This document shows, piece after piece, positions 9,019 through 17,732 of a stretch of DNA of 64,000 nucleotides (position 1 is its first letter; each line of letters begins with the position of its first letter). The DNA is taken from positions 167,118-231,117 of the forward strand of contig CADCHQ010000010.1 of assembly GCA_902801325.1 (NCBI GenBank), given 5' to 3'. Source of the DNA: an uncultured Bacteroidales bacterium (GTDB lineage Bacteria; Bacteroidota; Bacteroidia; Bacteroidales; Bacteroidaceae). A program made the translations under genes and the position numbers. Below the pieces are notes generated by a model. The model was not told the origin of the DNA. It saw nothing but the letters and a program-made list of their open reading frames with translations, and ran no database searches.

Positions 9019-10548
9019 TTATTTTACAGGTCGCCCCAACGGGTTAAGGGGTATTGCCCGCTGTCTGCCTTTGTGTGAAGCGCCTCCGTCAAGAGCCAGT
9101 TGGGCAGCCTCACTTTCGTTACCACTCCTATCAACGGCCGTAACGGCCAGATGCAAGCCATAAAGCAGGAGCGTATAACGATCGAAGCGATATTCGGATT
9201 TGGGCAACAATGTGGCCATCAGGTTTTCGGCTCGTGTGATGTCTACCGGATATTCGCGTGAGGCATAGACGTTATAACGGACGCCTCCTTGGCTTTCTTC
9301 ATCAGCCTGCCATTTTAGCAATCCTCCCTCCAAGGTAAAACCTTTAGGTTTCTCGGGTGCAATACTGTCGTTCCAGTGGTAGCATGGAGGAAGAGCGGGG
9401 TAGGGGTAGAACTGATTCTGCAAATAGTCGTATAGTCCTTTGGTGTTATCGGTCAGGAATTTGGAGCGGAAAAACGCCTGTCCCATCAAACCTTGCTGCC
9501 GCAAATAATACATCTCGCGAGTGATGACGGGAAGCCCCCAGTTCTTCTCTCTTGGATGCAAGAAATAGATGCCCAGTCCCGGTGCTACATATCGTCCATG
9601 AGAACCCTCTTGCCAGTCGGCGGCAAAGGGATAGAAGTGGTCTCCCGTAAAGTACATCATGGGGAACAGGGCGTCTTGAATGCCCTCGCGCAACCAACCC
9701 TGAGCATCCTGATGGACGGCGTCATACGAGTTCCAGCCCTTCGATGAGTAGCGCCGCGTGTCACGATATTTACCTACTGGACTCGAGGACATCACAACCC
9801 ATGGCTTTTTTGCTTTCACCTCATTGTATAGTCGGCGCACGATGTTGGTAATATTATCTCTGCGCCATTGCGACTTGGGCTTCCCTTGCCCGTATTTCTT
9901 ATATGTTGGGCCGTCGGGGAAGGTGTTAGCATTCTCGGGGTAACGTATGTAGTCGAAATGGATACCGTCGATGTCGTATCTTTCCACGAAGTCTGCTAAG
10001 ATGGCAGACAGATAGTCGGCCGTACCGGGTTGTCCAGGATCGAGATAGTATTGCCCGTTATGTTTTAGGAGCAGGTTGGGGTGGGTGTAGAGTAGGGATT
10101 TCTTACCCATTTTCTTGGCCACTTCAATCTTAAAGGCAGGAATGGTCACCACCCATGCGTGCAACTCCATTCCTCGCCTATGCGTTTCCTCGATGGCGAA
10201 AGCCAAGGGGTCGTAGCCGGGATGCTTATCGTATTGACCAGTAAGACAGATGTCCCACGGCTCTAGTTGAGAGGGATAGATAAGACTGCCTCGTATGCGC
10301 GTCTGTAATAAAATGGTATTTATGTTGGCGGCTTTCAGTTGGTCGAGCAGGCGACACAACTCCTGTTTTTGCTTTTCTATGCCCGTTCTTGACGTCGCTT
10401 TACTTGTCGGCCAGTCCAGGCCGTTGAGTGTGGTCACCCATACGGCCCTAAGCTCGCGTTTCGGTGCTTCTGCCGTCCCTGGTAACTGGGCATACAAGGA
10501 GAATAGACTAAAAAAGGAAAGGATGAGGAGTGTTGTAATTCGTTTCAT
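9019..10548 (-). CDS. Secreted GHL10 (DUF187-type) glycoside hydrolase-like protein
   Basis: A 509-residue exported protein with a signal peptide ending near LYAQ (residue 21). It starts with RELRAVWVTTLNGLDWP, the hallmark of the glycosyl-hydrolase-like family 10. A TIM-barrel core follows, with ILLQTRIRGSLIYPS, GMELHAWV, DGIHFDYIRYP (near residue 200) and ALFPMMYF. The last hundred residues resemble a fibronectin-like beta domain. Relatives act on cell-envelope or glycan substrates, but this is inference. The gene is divergent from btuF with 83 bases between starts, and each has its own -7 element. Confidence 0.85.
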   Translation of the reverse strand: MKRITTLLILSFFSLFSLYAQLPGTAEAPKRELRAVWVTTLNGLDWPTSKATSRTGIEKQKQELCRLLDQLKAANINTILLQTRIRGSLIYPSQLEPWDICLTGQYDKHPGYDPLAFAIEETHRRGMELHAWVVTIPAFKIEVAKKMGKKSLLYTHPNLLLKHNGQYYLDPGQPGTADYLSAILADFVERYDIDGIHFDYIRYPENANTFPDGPTYKKYGQGKPKSQWRRDNITNIVRRLYNEVKAKKPWVVMSSSPVGKYRDTRRYSSKGWNSYDAVHQDAQGWLREGIQDALFPMMYFTGDHFYPFAADWQEGSHGRYVAPGLGIYFLHPREKNWGLPVITREMYYLRQQGLMGQAFFRSKFLTDNTKGLYDYLQNQFYPYPALPPCYHWNDSIAPEKPKGFTLEGGLLKWQADEESQGGVRYNVYASREYPVDITRAENLMATLLPKSEYRFDRYTLLLYGLHLAVTAVDRSGNESEAAQLALDGGASHKGRQRAIPLNPLGRPVK

Positions 10549-10552
10549 GCTA

Positions 10553-10560
10553 CAAAGATA
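10553..10560 (-). promoter_or_regulatory. -7 element for the GHL10 gene
   Basis: TATCTTTG on the minus strand, 4 bases before the start codon, matches the Bacteroidetes -7 box. The very short distance implies a minimal leader or a start further downstream. No clear TTTG is seen at -33. Confidence 0.5.
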
Positions 10561-10603
10561 CGAAACTTTCGTAATTCATAATCCGTAATTCGCATTTATT
10601 TTG

Positions 10604-10611
10604 TATCTTTG
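10604..10611 (+). promoter_or_regulatory. -7 element for btuF
   Basis: TATCTTTG matches the Bacteroidetes -7 box 20 bases before the btuF ATG. No cobalamin riboswitch fits in the 83-base divergent region. Confidence 0.55.
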
Positions 10612-10631
10612 TACGAAATATCCGTGTAACG

Positions 10632-11810
10632 ATGAAAAATGTTTTTCTTTTAGCAATAGCACTTGCCGTCATATCAGCTTGTAGGAATCCTAAGCAGGAC
10701 CGTCAATTGGTGGCGGAGACAGGTCTCGAGGATTCAACGTTGTTGATTCGTCCCCAGTATGCTCAAGGGTTTACTGTGAAATATTTGGCTGATAACGTGC
10801 GTTTGGTCGAGGTGGTTGATCCTCAGACACATGACGATGGAGAACGCATGCCCGTCGGCTATGCCTTTGCTTTGGTGCAGCGGGGGAGTCAAGCTGAAAT
10901 TCCGGAGGGCTACGAGCGCGTTGAGGTTCCTATACGAAGCACCATTGTTATGACTTCACTACAACTGTCGAACTTCACGGCTCTCGCAGCGCATGATTAT
11001 ATTAAGGGAATTACAGGCACGAAGAATCTTTACAACGAGGATATACTGCAACGTGTGCGTGAGGGACGCATTCAAAAGATTGGCATGGAGGGCAACTTCG
11101 ATACGGAACTCATCCTCGCAGCAAACCCCGACGTTATCTTCATCTCTCCCTTCAAGCGAGGGGGGTATGACACTATCAAGGAGACGGGTATCACCCTCAT
11201 CCCCCATCTTGGCTATAAGGAGACAACACCGCTAGCGCAAGCCGAGTGGATTAAGTTCATTGCGATGTTTATCGGACGTGAAGCGGAGGCCAACGCCGTA
11301 TTCGACGGCATTGCCCAACGCTACAACGGGTTGAAACAGCGTGTTGATTCCCTGCTTTCTTCCAACACCTGTATGGTGGGCGAGGCGCCTACCGTCTTCA
11401 GCGGTGAAATGCATGGGGGCAACTGGTATGCAGTGGGTGGACGCAACCATTTGGCACAATTGTTCCGCGATGCTGGTGCTGATTATATCATCAAAGACGA
11501 TAATACGGGAGGTGTCAACCTTGAGTACGAACAACTCTATGCTACGGCTGCCAATGCCGATTATTGGCGCATTTTGAATAGTTATCCAGGTGACTTCTCC
11601 TACGATGCACTCTTGGCCAGTGAGCCCCGCAATGCGCTCTTTCGTGCTTTCAAGGAAAAGCATGTTATATACTGCAATATGCGACAGACTCCCTATTACG
11701 AATCAGCCCCCGTCGAACCCGACCAGGTGCTTGCCGATCTCGTGGCTATTTTCCATCCCGAGTTGTTGCCTAACCACGTAGGGAAGTATTATCGTTTGTT
11801 AAAACCATGA
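10632..11810 (+). CDS. btuF: Cobalamin/iron-type ABC transporter substrate-binding lipoprotein
   Basis: A 392-residue lipoprotein with lipobox ISAC (Cys17). The two-lobed BtuF/FepB-type fold is suggested by IVMTSLQLSNFTALAAHDYIKGITG (N lobe), ANPDVIFIS, and a C lobe with NHLAQLFRDAGADY. It would bind corrinoid in the periplasm and deliver it to the permease encoded next. Its stop overlaps the btuC start by 4 bases (ATGA), so the two are translationally coupled. The B12 assignment rests on the surrounding cobalamin genes; the family also contains siderophore and heme binders. Confidence 0.8.
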   Translation: MKNVFLLAIALAVISACRNPKQDRQLVAETGLEDSTLLIRPQYAQGFTVKYLADNVRLVEVVDPQTHDDGERMPVGYAFALVQRGSQAEIPEGYERVEVPIRSTIVMTSLQLSNFTALAAHDYIKGITGTKNLYNEDILQRVREGRIQKIGMEGNFDTELILAANPDVIFISPFKRGGYDTIKETGITLIPHLGYKETTPLAQAEWIKFIAMFIGREAEANAVFDGIAQRYNGLKQRVDSLLSSNTCMVGEAPTVFSGEMHGGNWYAVGGRNHLAQLFRDAGADYIIKDDNTGGVNLEYEQLYATAANADYWRILNSYPGDFSYDALLASEPRNALFRAFKEKHVIYCNMRQTPYYESAPVEPDQVLADLVAIFHPELLPNHVGKYYRLLKP

Positions 11811-12829
11811 AGAAGACCTTCCTCTTTCTCCTGTTGCTGATTGGCATAGCCGTTTTTTTCGTACTTAACCTGCTATTAGGCACGGTCCGAATCCCTATGG
11901 CCGATGTCCTCCGAATTCTTACCGGGCGAGGCGATGACATGGAGATATGGTACAATATAGTTTGGAGTTCCCGGGTTCCTCAGGCTCTCACGGCTACTAT
12001 GGCGGGAGCCGGTTTGGCGGTGAGCGGCCTGCAGATGCAGACCGTTTTCCGTAATCCATTAGCTGGTCCTTCCGTTTTAGGCATATCCAATGGCGCTTCG
12101 CTGGGTGTCGCTTTTGTCGTGCTCATGTCAGGCTCGTTAGGCGGTGTTGCCCTCAGTCGGTTGGGTTACATGGGGGATGTGGCCATGTCCCTTGGTGCTA
12201 TCGTTGGTGCAATGGCAGTTATGCTACTCATATTATACGTGTCTCGACGCATAAAGGGCGATGTTACACTTCTAATCATCGGTGTAATGATAGGCTATTT
12301 GGCCAATGCCGTCATAGGCGTGCTGAAGTTCTTCTCTAACGAAGAGGACATTAAGGCCTATGTAGTATGGGGTCTTGGTTCTTTTTCCCGAGTCTCGGGC
12401 GATCAGATGGTGCTTTTCGTGGTCCTGATGGTGCTACTTTTGCCATTGAGTATGCTGCTCGTGAAGCCCATGAACCTGCTGCTGTTGGGCGATGATTATG
12501 CCCAGAATCTCGGGCTCAATGTTCAGTATCAGCGCATGCTTGTCATCGCCTCGTCTGGTGTGCTCGTGGCCATTGTTACTGCCTATTGTGGTCCCATCAT
12601 GTTCATCGGTCTCGCTGTGCCTCACCTTGCCCGTAGTCTTTTCCGCACTTCCGACCATCGCCTGCTCATGCCCGGGACGGCATGCGTGGGTGCAATCTTA
12701 GCACTTGTGTGCAACCTCATTGCCCGCATGCCGGGTTTCGAGGGCGCTTTGCCTGTCAACTCCGTCACTGCTCTTGTTGGCGCACCGGTCATTGCCTATG
12801 TGCTTTTTCGTCGGAAAGGGCAATATTGA
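11807..12829 (+). CDS. btuC: FecCD-family ABC permease, probable cobalamin transporter
   Basis: A 340-residue inner-membrane permease with about ten hydrophobic segments. It contains the family motifs LAGPSVLGISNGASLG, GDDYAQNLGLNV and PIMFIGLAVPHLARSL (GLAVPH is the coupling region with the ATPase). Length and motif order match BtuC. It overlaps btuF by 4 bases. No ATPase gene follows: the next gene is convergent, so BtuD must be encoded elsewhere or shared with another system. Confidence 0.85.
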   Translation: MKKTFLFLLLLIGIAVFFVLNLLLGTVRIPMADVLRILTGRGDDMEIWYNIVWSSRVPQALTATMAGAGLAVSGLQMQTVFRNPLAGPSVLGISNGASLGVAFVVLMSGSLGGVALSRLGYMGDVAMSLGAIVGAMAVMLLILYVSRRIKGDVTLLIIGVMIGYLANAVIGVLKFFSNEEDIKAYVVWGLGSFSRVSGDQMVLFVVLMVLLLPLSMLLVKPMNLLLLGDDYAQNLGLNVQYQRMLVIASSGVLVAIVTAYCGPIMFIGLAVPHLARSLFRTSDHRLLMPGTACVGAILALVCNLIARMPGFEGALPVNSVTALVGAPVIAYVLFRRKGQY

Positions 12830-12842
12830 TAGAAGAATTTAA

Positions 12843-12864
12843 GGGAAGAAATTATCATTCTTTC
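12843..12864. terminator. Possible bidirectional hairpin between btuC and cbiJ-cbiD
   Basis: GGAAGAA and TTCTTTCC form a short imperfect hairpin in the 39-base gap between convergent genes. It is followed on the plus strand by a T-rich stretch. The stem is weak. Confidence 0.35.
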
Positions 12865-12868
12865 CTAC

Positions 12869-14695
12869 TTATTCGTTTTTAAGTAATAGAATTGTAAGTT
12901 CCCCATTGGGAAACAGAGGGGAGCAGTGCTCATAGCAGTGTGCTATGATTACCCTGCTGAAACGGTCGGACTCGTCAGGCGATAGGATATCCCAAAGTTC
13001 ACGAGCAACGGTTAATTGGGCCAACTGAAAAAGATCAGTTGACAATGGACAATTGGCTTCGTGAAGGAGTTGGGCAACGAAGGGTTTATCCATGGTGACG
13101 CGCCGGCTATGGGTGTCAAGGTGACCTTGAGCCAGTTTCACAGCTTTGCCTATCATTATGCCTAAGGTGACATGGTTTATGCCCATTGCATCGGCCATCT
13201 TCAATGTCTCGCCAATGTAGTTTCCGTACTGTACAAAAGCTTGTTGGGGCAGGTGGGGGTATAGCGCTCGCAGCTGTTGCTCGCTTTTCATGCCGCTGCC
13301 CATGACTACCCTGTCCGAACCACTGGCCTTGGCCACTTCCATGCATTTGCGGATGCTTTGGATGAAGGCTTCCTCGCTATAGGGTTTCACAATGCCCGAC
13401 ACACCGATAATGGAGATGCCACCCTCGATGCCCAAACGTGGGTTGAAGGTGCGGCGAGCGATCCTTGCACCATTGGGAACAGAAAGGACGATTGAGAATC
13501 GATGAAGTGATGGAGTGACGGAGTGATGGAGTGTGTTTGCAAGGTTCTCGCGAATCATTTCGCGTGGAACACGGTTGACGGCTGGTTCGCCAACAGGAAA
13601 GTCGAAGCCTGGGAGGGTGAATCGTCCGATGCCATCTCCCGCAAAGACCTCGATAGACTCACCCCCAGCCCCTCCCTGAGAGGGAGGGGGGCAGTTACTT
13701 CTGCAGATGAGGAGTTTATTCCGTCTGTCCTCCACTTCATGAATGATGTTCGCCTGTGCCCTCACCTCAATGCCGTTGGTTACATCGGGGTCGTCGCCAG
13801 CCTCTTTGATACAATAGGCGTAGTTGTCTCCATAACAAACGGGGACACGAATGGTTTCACCATTGGGCAGAATCACTGACACTTCTTTGGGTTGCTCTCC
13901 ATAAAGCAACTGTTTCGTTGCTGCAATTGCTGCCGCCGTGGCACAGGTGCCTGTCGTCAATCCGCTGTGCAATGGATAGAACTCCGGTAATAGTATCTCG
14001 ATAGCCCGTCGCAATCCGTATGGCCCATTGACTATGGTCCGATGGCCATTGTGCATGGGCGGCTCTGGGCGTCGTATTGCAATGATGCGCATGCCCATCT
14101 TTTTAGCTGCTTCAACTTTTTCACTGAAACCACCCGACTCGCCACTTTCTTTCATAAGCATTGCCTCGGCTTCTGCCATTTGAGGATAGAAACATAGTTG
14201 GTCGTTTGTCGCCCCTTGTTCATGTGCTAGCCGAATACTACTCTCACGATTTAGGATGCGGTAGATGACTTTAACCCCTTGTGCTTCTAAATGTTTCAAG
14301 TGGTGGATGTGCTGCACGCCTGTCGTGGCAAACAGTGAATGAATGTTGGTTGGTATCTGTGAATAGTCGTCAATCCACTCGATGGCGGGGTCGCGCGGTG
14401 GATAGATGCGCTCATAACGGACAACGTAAATGTGCATTGACTCTGCCACCTTGGTTATTGTCTCATGGAGTCGAGAGGCAAAAGGATGTGCGGCATCGAC
14501 AATCAAACGAATGGCGTGTTGCTGGCAGAACGCAAGCATCGTTTCGTAGTCCATCGCACCGTCAGTGCGTTGCCCATTGTGAAGCGTCACTTCCTGCTCT
14601 CCAGTCTTGGTACTGTAATAATAGGATGAACCAGCCTGTTCCAGTACCTCTACGGCCTTACGTCCTTCCGTAGTTCCTCCAAATACCAATATCAT
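12869..14695 (-). CDS. cbiJ-cbiD: Fused cobalt-precorrin-6A reductase and cobalt-precorrin-5B C1-methyltransferase
   Basis: A 608-residue fusion. Residues 1 to about 235 are CbiJ/CobK-like (MILVFGGTTEGRKAVEVLE, then LIVDAAHPFA), the reductase of the macrocycle. From about 242 onward it is CbiD (HSGLTTGTCATAAAIAA, then GFDFPVGEPAVNRVPREMI), which methylates C1 in the anaerobic pathway. An insertion rich in Pro and Gly (PPPSQGGAGG, about residues 336-345) is encoded by the palindromic repeat at 13661-13692 and lies within the CbiD half. The gene is the last of four corrin-ring fusions in one operon. Its start overlaps the preceding CbiG-CbiF stop by 4 bases. Confidence 0.92.
   Translation of the reverse strand: MILVFGGTTEGRKAVEVLEQAGSSYYYSTKTGEQEVTLHNGQRTDGAMDYETMLAFCQQHAIRLIVDAAHPFASRLHETITKVAESMHIYVVRYERIYPPRDPAIEWIDDYSQIPTNIHSLFATTGVQHIHHLKHLEAQGVKVIYRILNRESSIRLAHEQGATNDQLCFYPQMAEAEAMLMKESGESGGFSEKVEAAKKMGMRIIAIRRPEPPMHNGHRTIVNGPYGLRRAIEILLPEFYPLHSGLTTGTCATAAAIAATKQLLYGEQPKEVSVILPNGETIRVPVCYGDNYAYCIKEAGDDPDVTNGIEVRAQANIIHEVEDRRNKLLICRSNCPPPSQGGAGGESIEVFAGDGIGRFTLPGFDFPVGEPAVNRVPREMIRENLANTLHHSVTPSLHRFSIVLSVPNGARIARRTFNPRLGIEGGISIIGVSGIVKPYSEEAFIQSIRKCMEVAKASGSDRVVMGSGMKSEQQLRALYPHLPQQAFVQYGNYIGETLKMADAMGINHVTLGIMIGKAVKLAQGHLDTHSRRVTMDKPFVAQLLHEANCPLSTDLFQLAQLTVARELWDILSPDESDRFSRVIIAHCYEHCSPLFPNGELTILLLKNE
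13661..13692. repeat. G+C-rich palindromic repeat inside cbiD
   Basis: CCCTCCCTGAGAGGGAGGG is a near-perfect palindrome of the family found also at 17464, 18376, 18831, 23712, 28915, 28958, 31113, 31647, 42146 and 42216. It is read in frame as a Pro/Gly-rich loop. Confidence 0.8.
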
Positions 14696-16467
14696 GCCTC
14701 GCCTTGTCTGAAAAGGTGGGTAAAATGTTTATTATAGAGTTCAGACTGCCCGTGACGGTTGTCGATGGCCTCGCCCACGACGAGCATGGTGGTCAGGGTC
14801 AGGTGATTGTCGTGAACGATTTTGGCTAAGTCTTTCAGTATGCCGCGGTATATCTGTTGGTCGGGCCATGTCAGGTGGTAGCAAGCTGCGACTGGGGTGT
14901 CCTCCGAATATTCTTGTAATAGTTCCTTTTGAACATCATCTACGATAGCAGCTGAAAGAAAGATGCACATCGTTGACTGACTCTTGGCCAATATGTGCAA
15001 TCGCTCCTTTTTTGGCATGGGTGTACGGCCTTCTCCACGTGTGAGAATTATGGTCTGCGTGCGTTCGGGTATGGTGAACTGCGAACGGAGTTCGGCGGCT
15101 GCGGCCAGGAACGAGGAGATGCCGGGAGTGATATGGTAATCCATGGCATTTGCATCGAAAAATGCCATCTGTTCCTGAATAGCACCGAAGATGCATGGAT
15201 CGCCCGTGTGGAGCCGTACGATGAGGTGTCCCCGGTCGTAGTGTTCCTTCATCAATGCACACTGCTCCTCGAGATTCATCTCGGCAGAGGAACGTACCAC
15301 GGCTCCTGGCTTGTGGCATTCAGTCAGGGCCTTGGGCACCAGCGAACCGGCATAGAGTATGAGATCAGCCTGTTCGAGGAAACGGCGGCCTCGAACACTG
15401 ATGAGGTCGGGGTCGCCGGGACCGGCACCCACGATTTCAATGTGTCCTTGCTCCTTGCGCAGGTGATTGTAGTCGATGGCAAGTGCTGCCGTCCAGTTCT
15501 TGCCTTTAACTTTAGGAATTATTAGTTTGCCGTGATTCGAGCCAAGAATAGCCGCAGCCTCACACACACTGGGAGTGCCTACATGTTTCTCGACAGTCTT
15601 ACTTGGATTAGGGACTTCAACCTTCGAAAGTTCTTCAGCAGTGAAAAACAGTACCTCTTCGTTATACTCGTCTTCAAGCATGGCACAAAACTCCTCGTCC
15701 TCTTTCACGTCGATGGTGCAATAGCGATGATAGCAAGGCAATACGCCAATTTGGCTAAATGCTTCGTCAATTTGGTCGTATATCTCCTCATAGTCATCAG
15801 GATGATTGGCTAGACCAAATCCCAATGTGCCAATCATGGGAACGAAGTGCAATTCCAACATGCCAGCAGGAGCGCATAGGCTATAAGGTGTTACCATAAT
15901 GACTAGACTGTACTTTTTAGGATCGACATCTGCGAGACTTTTGACGATGGTAACATGTGAAGGAAGTGTTTTCTCTAGATAGTCAGTACCCTCATCGCGG
16001 ATATCCATCAGCAGGGCTGTAGGCTTGCGATTTACGAAGGCAAAGATGCATTCATTTATGTCATCATCGCTCGCTATGGCCCAGTTAAAACGTTCTGCAA
16101 GTGTATCCAAAGCCCAGAAGCCCTGATTGTCGCTCTGTGTGGTAATTATCTCACGGGCACCTAACAGGGCGGCAATGTCGCGTGTCAATTCGTTGGCACC
16201 ACCGATATGTCCACTCAGTACTGAAATGACATTTTGCCCCAAAGAGTCAATACAAACCACTGCGGGATCTTCGTGTTTGTCCTTGATGTATGGAGCGATG
16301 GTGCGGACGCAGATGCCCATGGCTCCAATGAAGACGAAGGCATCCTGCCGTTTCCATTCCTTGCCTACATCCGAGCGTTGAATGCTTTTGGCACCGAGTT
16401 GTCTCTTCAGCATGGAGGCAATCTCGCCTCCGGCCTCACTAATCTGAATGATGGCTATCTTTTGCAT
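14692..16467 (-). CDS. cbiG-cbiF: Fused cobalt-precorrin-5A hydrolase and precorrin-4 C11-methyltransferase
   Basis: A 591-residue fusion. CbiG (residues 1 to about 335) shows its N-terminal domain with FIGAMGICVRTIAPYI and VLSGHIGGANELT, and its C-terminal domain with KHVGTPSVCEAAAI. It opens the lactone ring and releases acetaldehyde. CbiF/CobM (from about 341) begins IEIVGAGPGDPDLISVRG, has YAGSLVP and RLHTGDPCIFGAI, and methylates C11 using SAM. Both are cytoplasmic enzymes acting in consecutive steps, so the fusion may help channel an unstable intermediate. The start overlaps the CbiE-CbiT stop by 13 bases. Unlike its neighbours, it has no palindromic-repeat insertion that I could see. 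Confidence 0.93.
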   Translation of the reverse strand: MQKIAIIQISEAGGEIASMLKRQLGAKSIQRSDVGKEWKRQDAFVFIGAMGICVRTIAPYIKDKHEDPAVVCIDSLGQNVISVLSGHIGGANELTRDIAALLGAREIITTQSDNQGFWALDTLAERFNWAIASDDDINECIFAFVNRKPTALLMDIRDEGTDYLEKTLPSHVTIVKSLADVDPKKYSLVIMVTPYSLCAPAGMLELHFVPMIGTLGFGLANHPDDYEEIYDQIDEAFSQIGVLPCYHRYCTIDVKEDEEFCAMLEDEYNEEVLFFTAEELSKVEVPNPSKTVEKHVGTPSVCEAAAILGSNHGKLIIPKVKGKNWTAALAIDYNHLRKEQGHIEIVGAGPGDPDLISVRGRRFLEQADLILYAGSLVPKALTECHKPGAVVRSSAEMNLEEQCALMKEHYDRGHLIVRLHTGDPCIFGAIQEQMAFFDANAMDYHITPGISSFLAAAAELRSQFTIPERTQTIILTRGEGRTPMPKKERLHILAKSQSTMCIFLSAAIVDDVQKELLQEYSEDTPVAACYHLTWPDQQIYRGILKDLAKIVHDNHLTLTTMLVVGEAIDNRHGQSELYNKHFTHLFRQGEA

Positions 16468-17693
16468 CGCAGTATTGTTATTGGATGGTAGTTGTTAAGT
16501 TGGATTCTTGACGGTGGGTCTTGCTTGAGTCCGAGTTCTGCACACACTTCGTCCCAAAGGCGGTGGCTGTCCGTGGTGACCTTGGGGGCAACAACGCTGT
16601 TCATCACGATGATGCCCTCGGGGGCCAGATAGCGTAGCACCTTCTCCATGATTTTCTTCAGCCGTCCGCCGTGTCCGCCGATGAAGACGGCATCCGGCCG
16701 TCTCCCATCTGTTGCGACCGAGTCGCAATTTGCAGAACAGAAGTCGCCGATGTGCACCCCAATGCCGGGAGCACCGTGGCGGCGCATGTTCTCGTGGATG
16801 ATGGCTTCGCACTCGGGACGAATCTCGAAGGCTTCGATATGCAGGTGGGGAAACAAGAGGCGAGCCTCGATACTGACGCTGCCCGTACAAAAGCCTATGT
16901 CCCAGAGTGTATGGCGATGGGGCAGGTCGAGCTCCTGAAGGGTGAGTAAGCGAATGGGCATCTTGGTTATCATCTTCTCGCGCCCGTTGAGGAGTGCGAA
17001 GTCCTTGTCTTGGATGCCATATTCCCTACCTCCTACCTCTTGCTTCTCACCTCTGAGAATTACGCAGTTCGGCATGGTAAAGTCGCGTAGGGCAACCTCT
17101 TCGAGGGAAAGCGAAGTGACCCTTTCGAGTTCGGGGTTCCCCAGATGCTCGCCTACGTGCATATTATAAGAGGTATAGCCATACTCCAACATTCGCTGGG
17201 CAATGGCCGAGGGCGTGTGTTCCTTATCCGTTAAGATGCCTATCTTCGGGGCTCGCTCTATCAAGGCGCGGTCGAATTCCGGCCAGGGGCGCCCCGTGAG
17301 CGATACAATGCGCATATCGTGGTAGGGCATGACGAGGCGATGTGCCAGCATTTGCAGGGAGTTGAATGTCGGGTAGACCTTGATGTCAGCATCGGGGAAC
17401 TCACGTTGGAGTGTATTGGCAAAGCCGAAGAAAAGGGGATCACCGGAAGCGAAGACGATGATCGCCCCCTCTCCCCGCTCCCCCGAGGGTGAGAGTCTGC
17501 GATACTCATCAAACACCATGCTGAGCGGCACTGTGATGTCTATCCATTGAGCATCATGGGGTAGCAGTGGCATCACTATTTCATGATGTCGTCGTCCGCC
17601 AGAAAACACCTTCCCTAGCCTGATTATCTCCATCTCTTCGGGTGGAAACCAAGGCTTAGGATTGTCCGTGATACCTATTACGATGAATCGCAT
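16455..17693 (-). CDS. cbiE-cbiT (cobL): Precorrin-6Y/7 C5,15-methyltransferase (decarboxylating)
   Basis: A 412-residue fusion equivalent to CobL. The N-terminal CbiE half starts RFIVIGITDNPKPW and contains IIVFASGDPLFFGFA. The C-terminal CbiT half contains LWDIGFCTGSVSIEARLLFP, the SAM-binding glycine motif, and DAVFIGGHGGRLKKI. Together they methylate C5 and C15 and decarboxylate the C12 acetate. The segment LSPSGERGEG (residues about 67-76), just before the FASGDP strand, is encoded by a palindromic repeat (17464-17498). It lies 35 bases downstream of cbiH-cbiC, and that gap is filled by an AT-rich repeat. Confidence 0.93.
   Translation of the reverse strand: MRFIVIGITDNPKPWFPPEEMEIIRLGKVFSGGRRHHEIVMPLLPHDAQWIDITVPLSMVFDEYRRLSPSGERGEGAIIVFASGDPLFFGFANTLQREFPDADIKVYPTFNSLQMLAHRLVMPYHDMRIVSLTGRPWPEFDRALIERAPKIGILTDKEHTPSAIAQRMLEYGYTSYNMHVGEHLGNPELERVTSLSLEEVALRDFTMPNCVILRGEKQEVGGREYGIQDKDFALLNGREKMITKMPIRLLTLQELDLPHRHTLWDIGFCTGSVSIEARLLFPHLHIEAFEIRPECEAIIHENMRRHGAPGIGVHIGDFCSANCDSVATDGRRPDAVFIGGHGGRLKKIMEKVLRYLAPEGIIVMNSVVAPKVTTDSHRLWDEVCAELGLKQDPPSRIQLNNYHPITILRCKR
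17464..17498. repeat. G+C-rich palindromic repeat inside cbiE
   Basis: CCCCCTCTCCCCGCTC and CCCCCGAGGGTGAGAG form a degenerate member of the CCCTCTCC...GGAGAGGG family, translated in frame as LSPSGERGEG. Confidence 0.7.
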
Positions 17694-17697
17694 GATG

Positions 17698-17732
17698 AAC
17701 TTTCAATCTTCAATTTTCAATCTTCAATCTAC
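17698..17732. repeat. AT-rich TTCAATCTTCAAT repeat between cbiH-cbiC and cbiE-cbiT
   Basis: Four imperfect copies of TTCAATCT/TTCAATTT fill the 35-base gap between two otherwise tightly packed genes. The pattern resembles that at 7725-7762. Confidence 0.5.

Noticed and set aside
10549..10631. A riboswitch for btuF
   Set aside because: Only 83 bases with two promoter boxes; none of the B12-box motifs are present.
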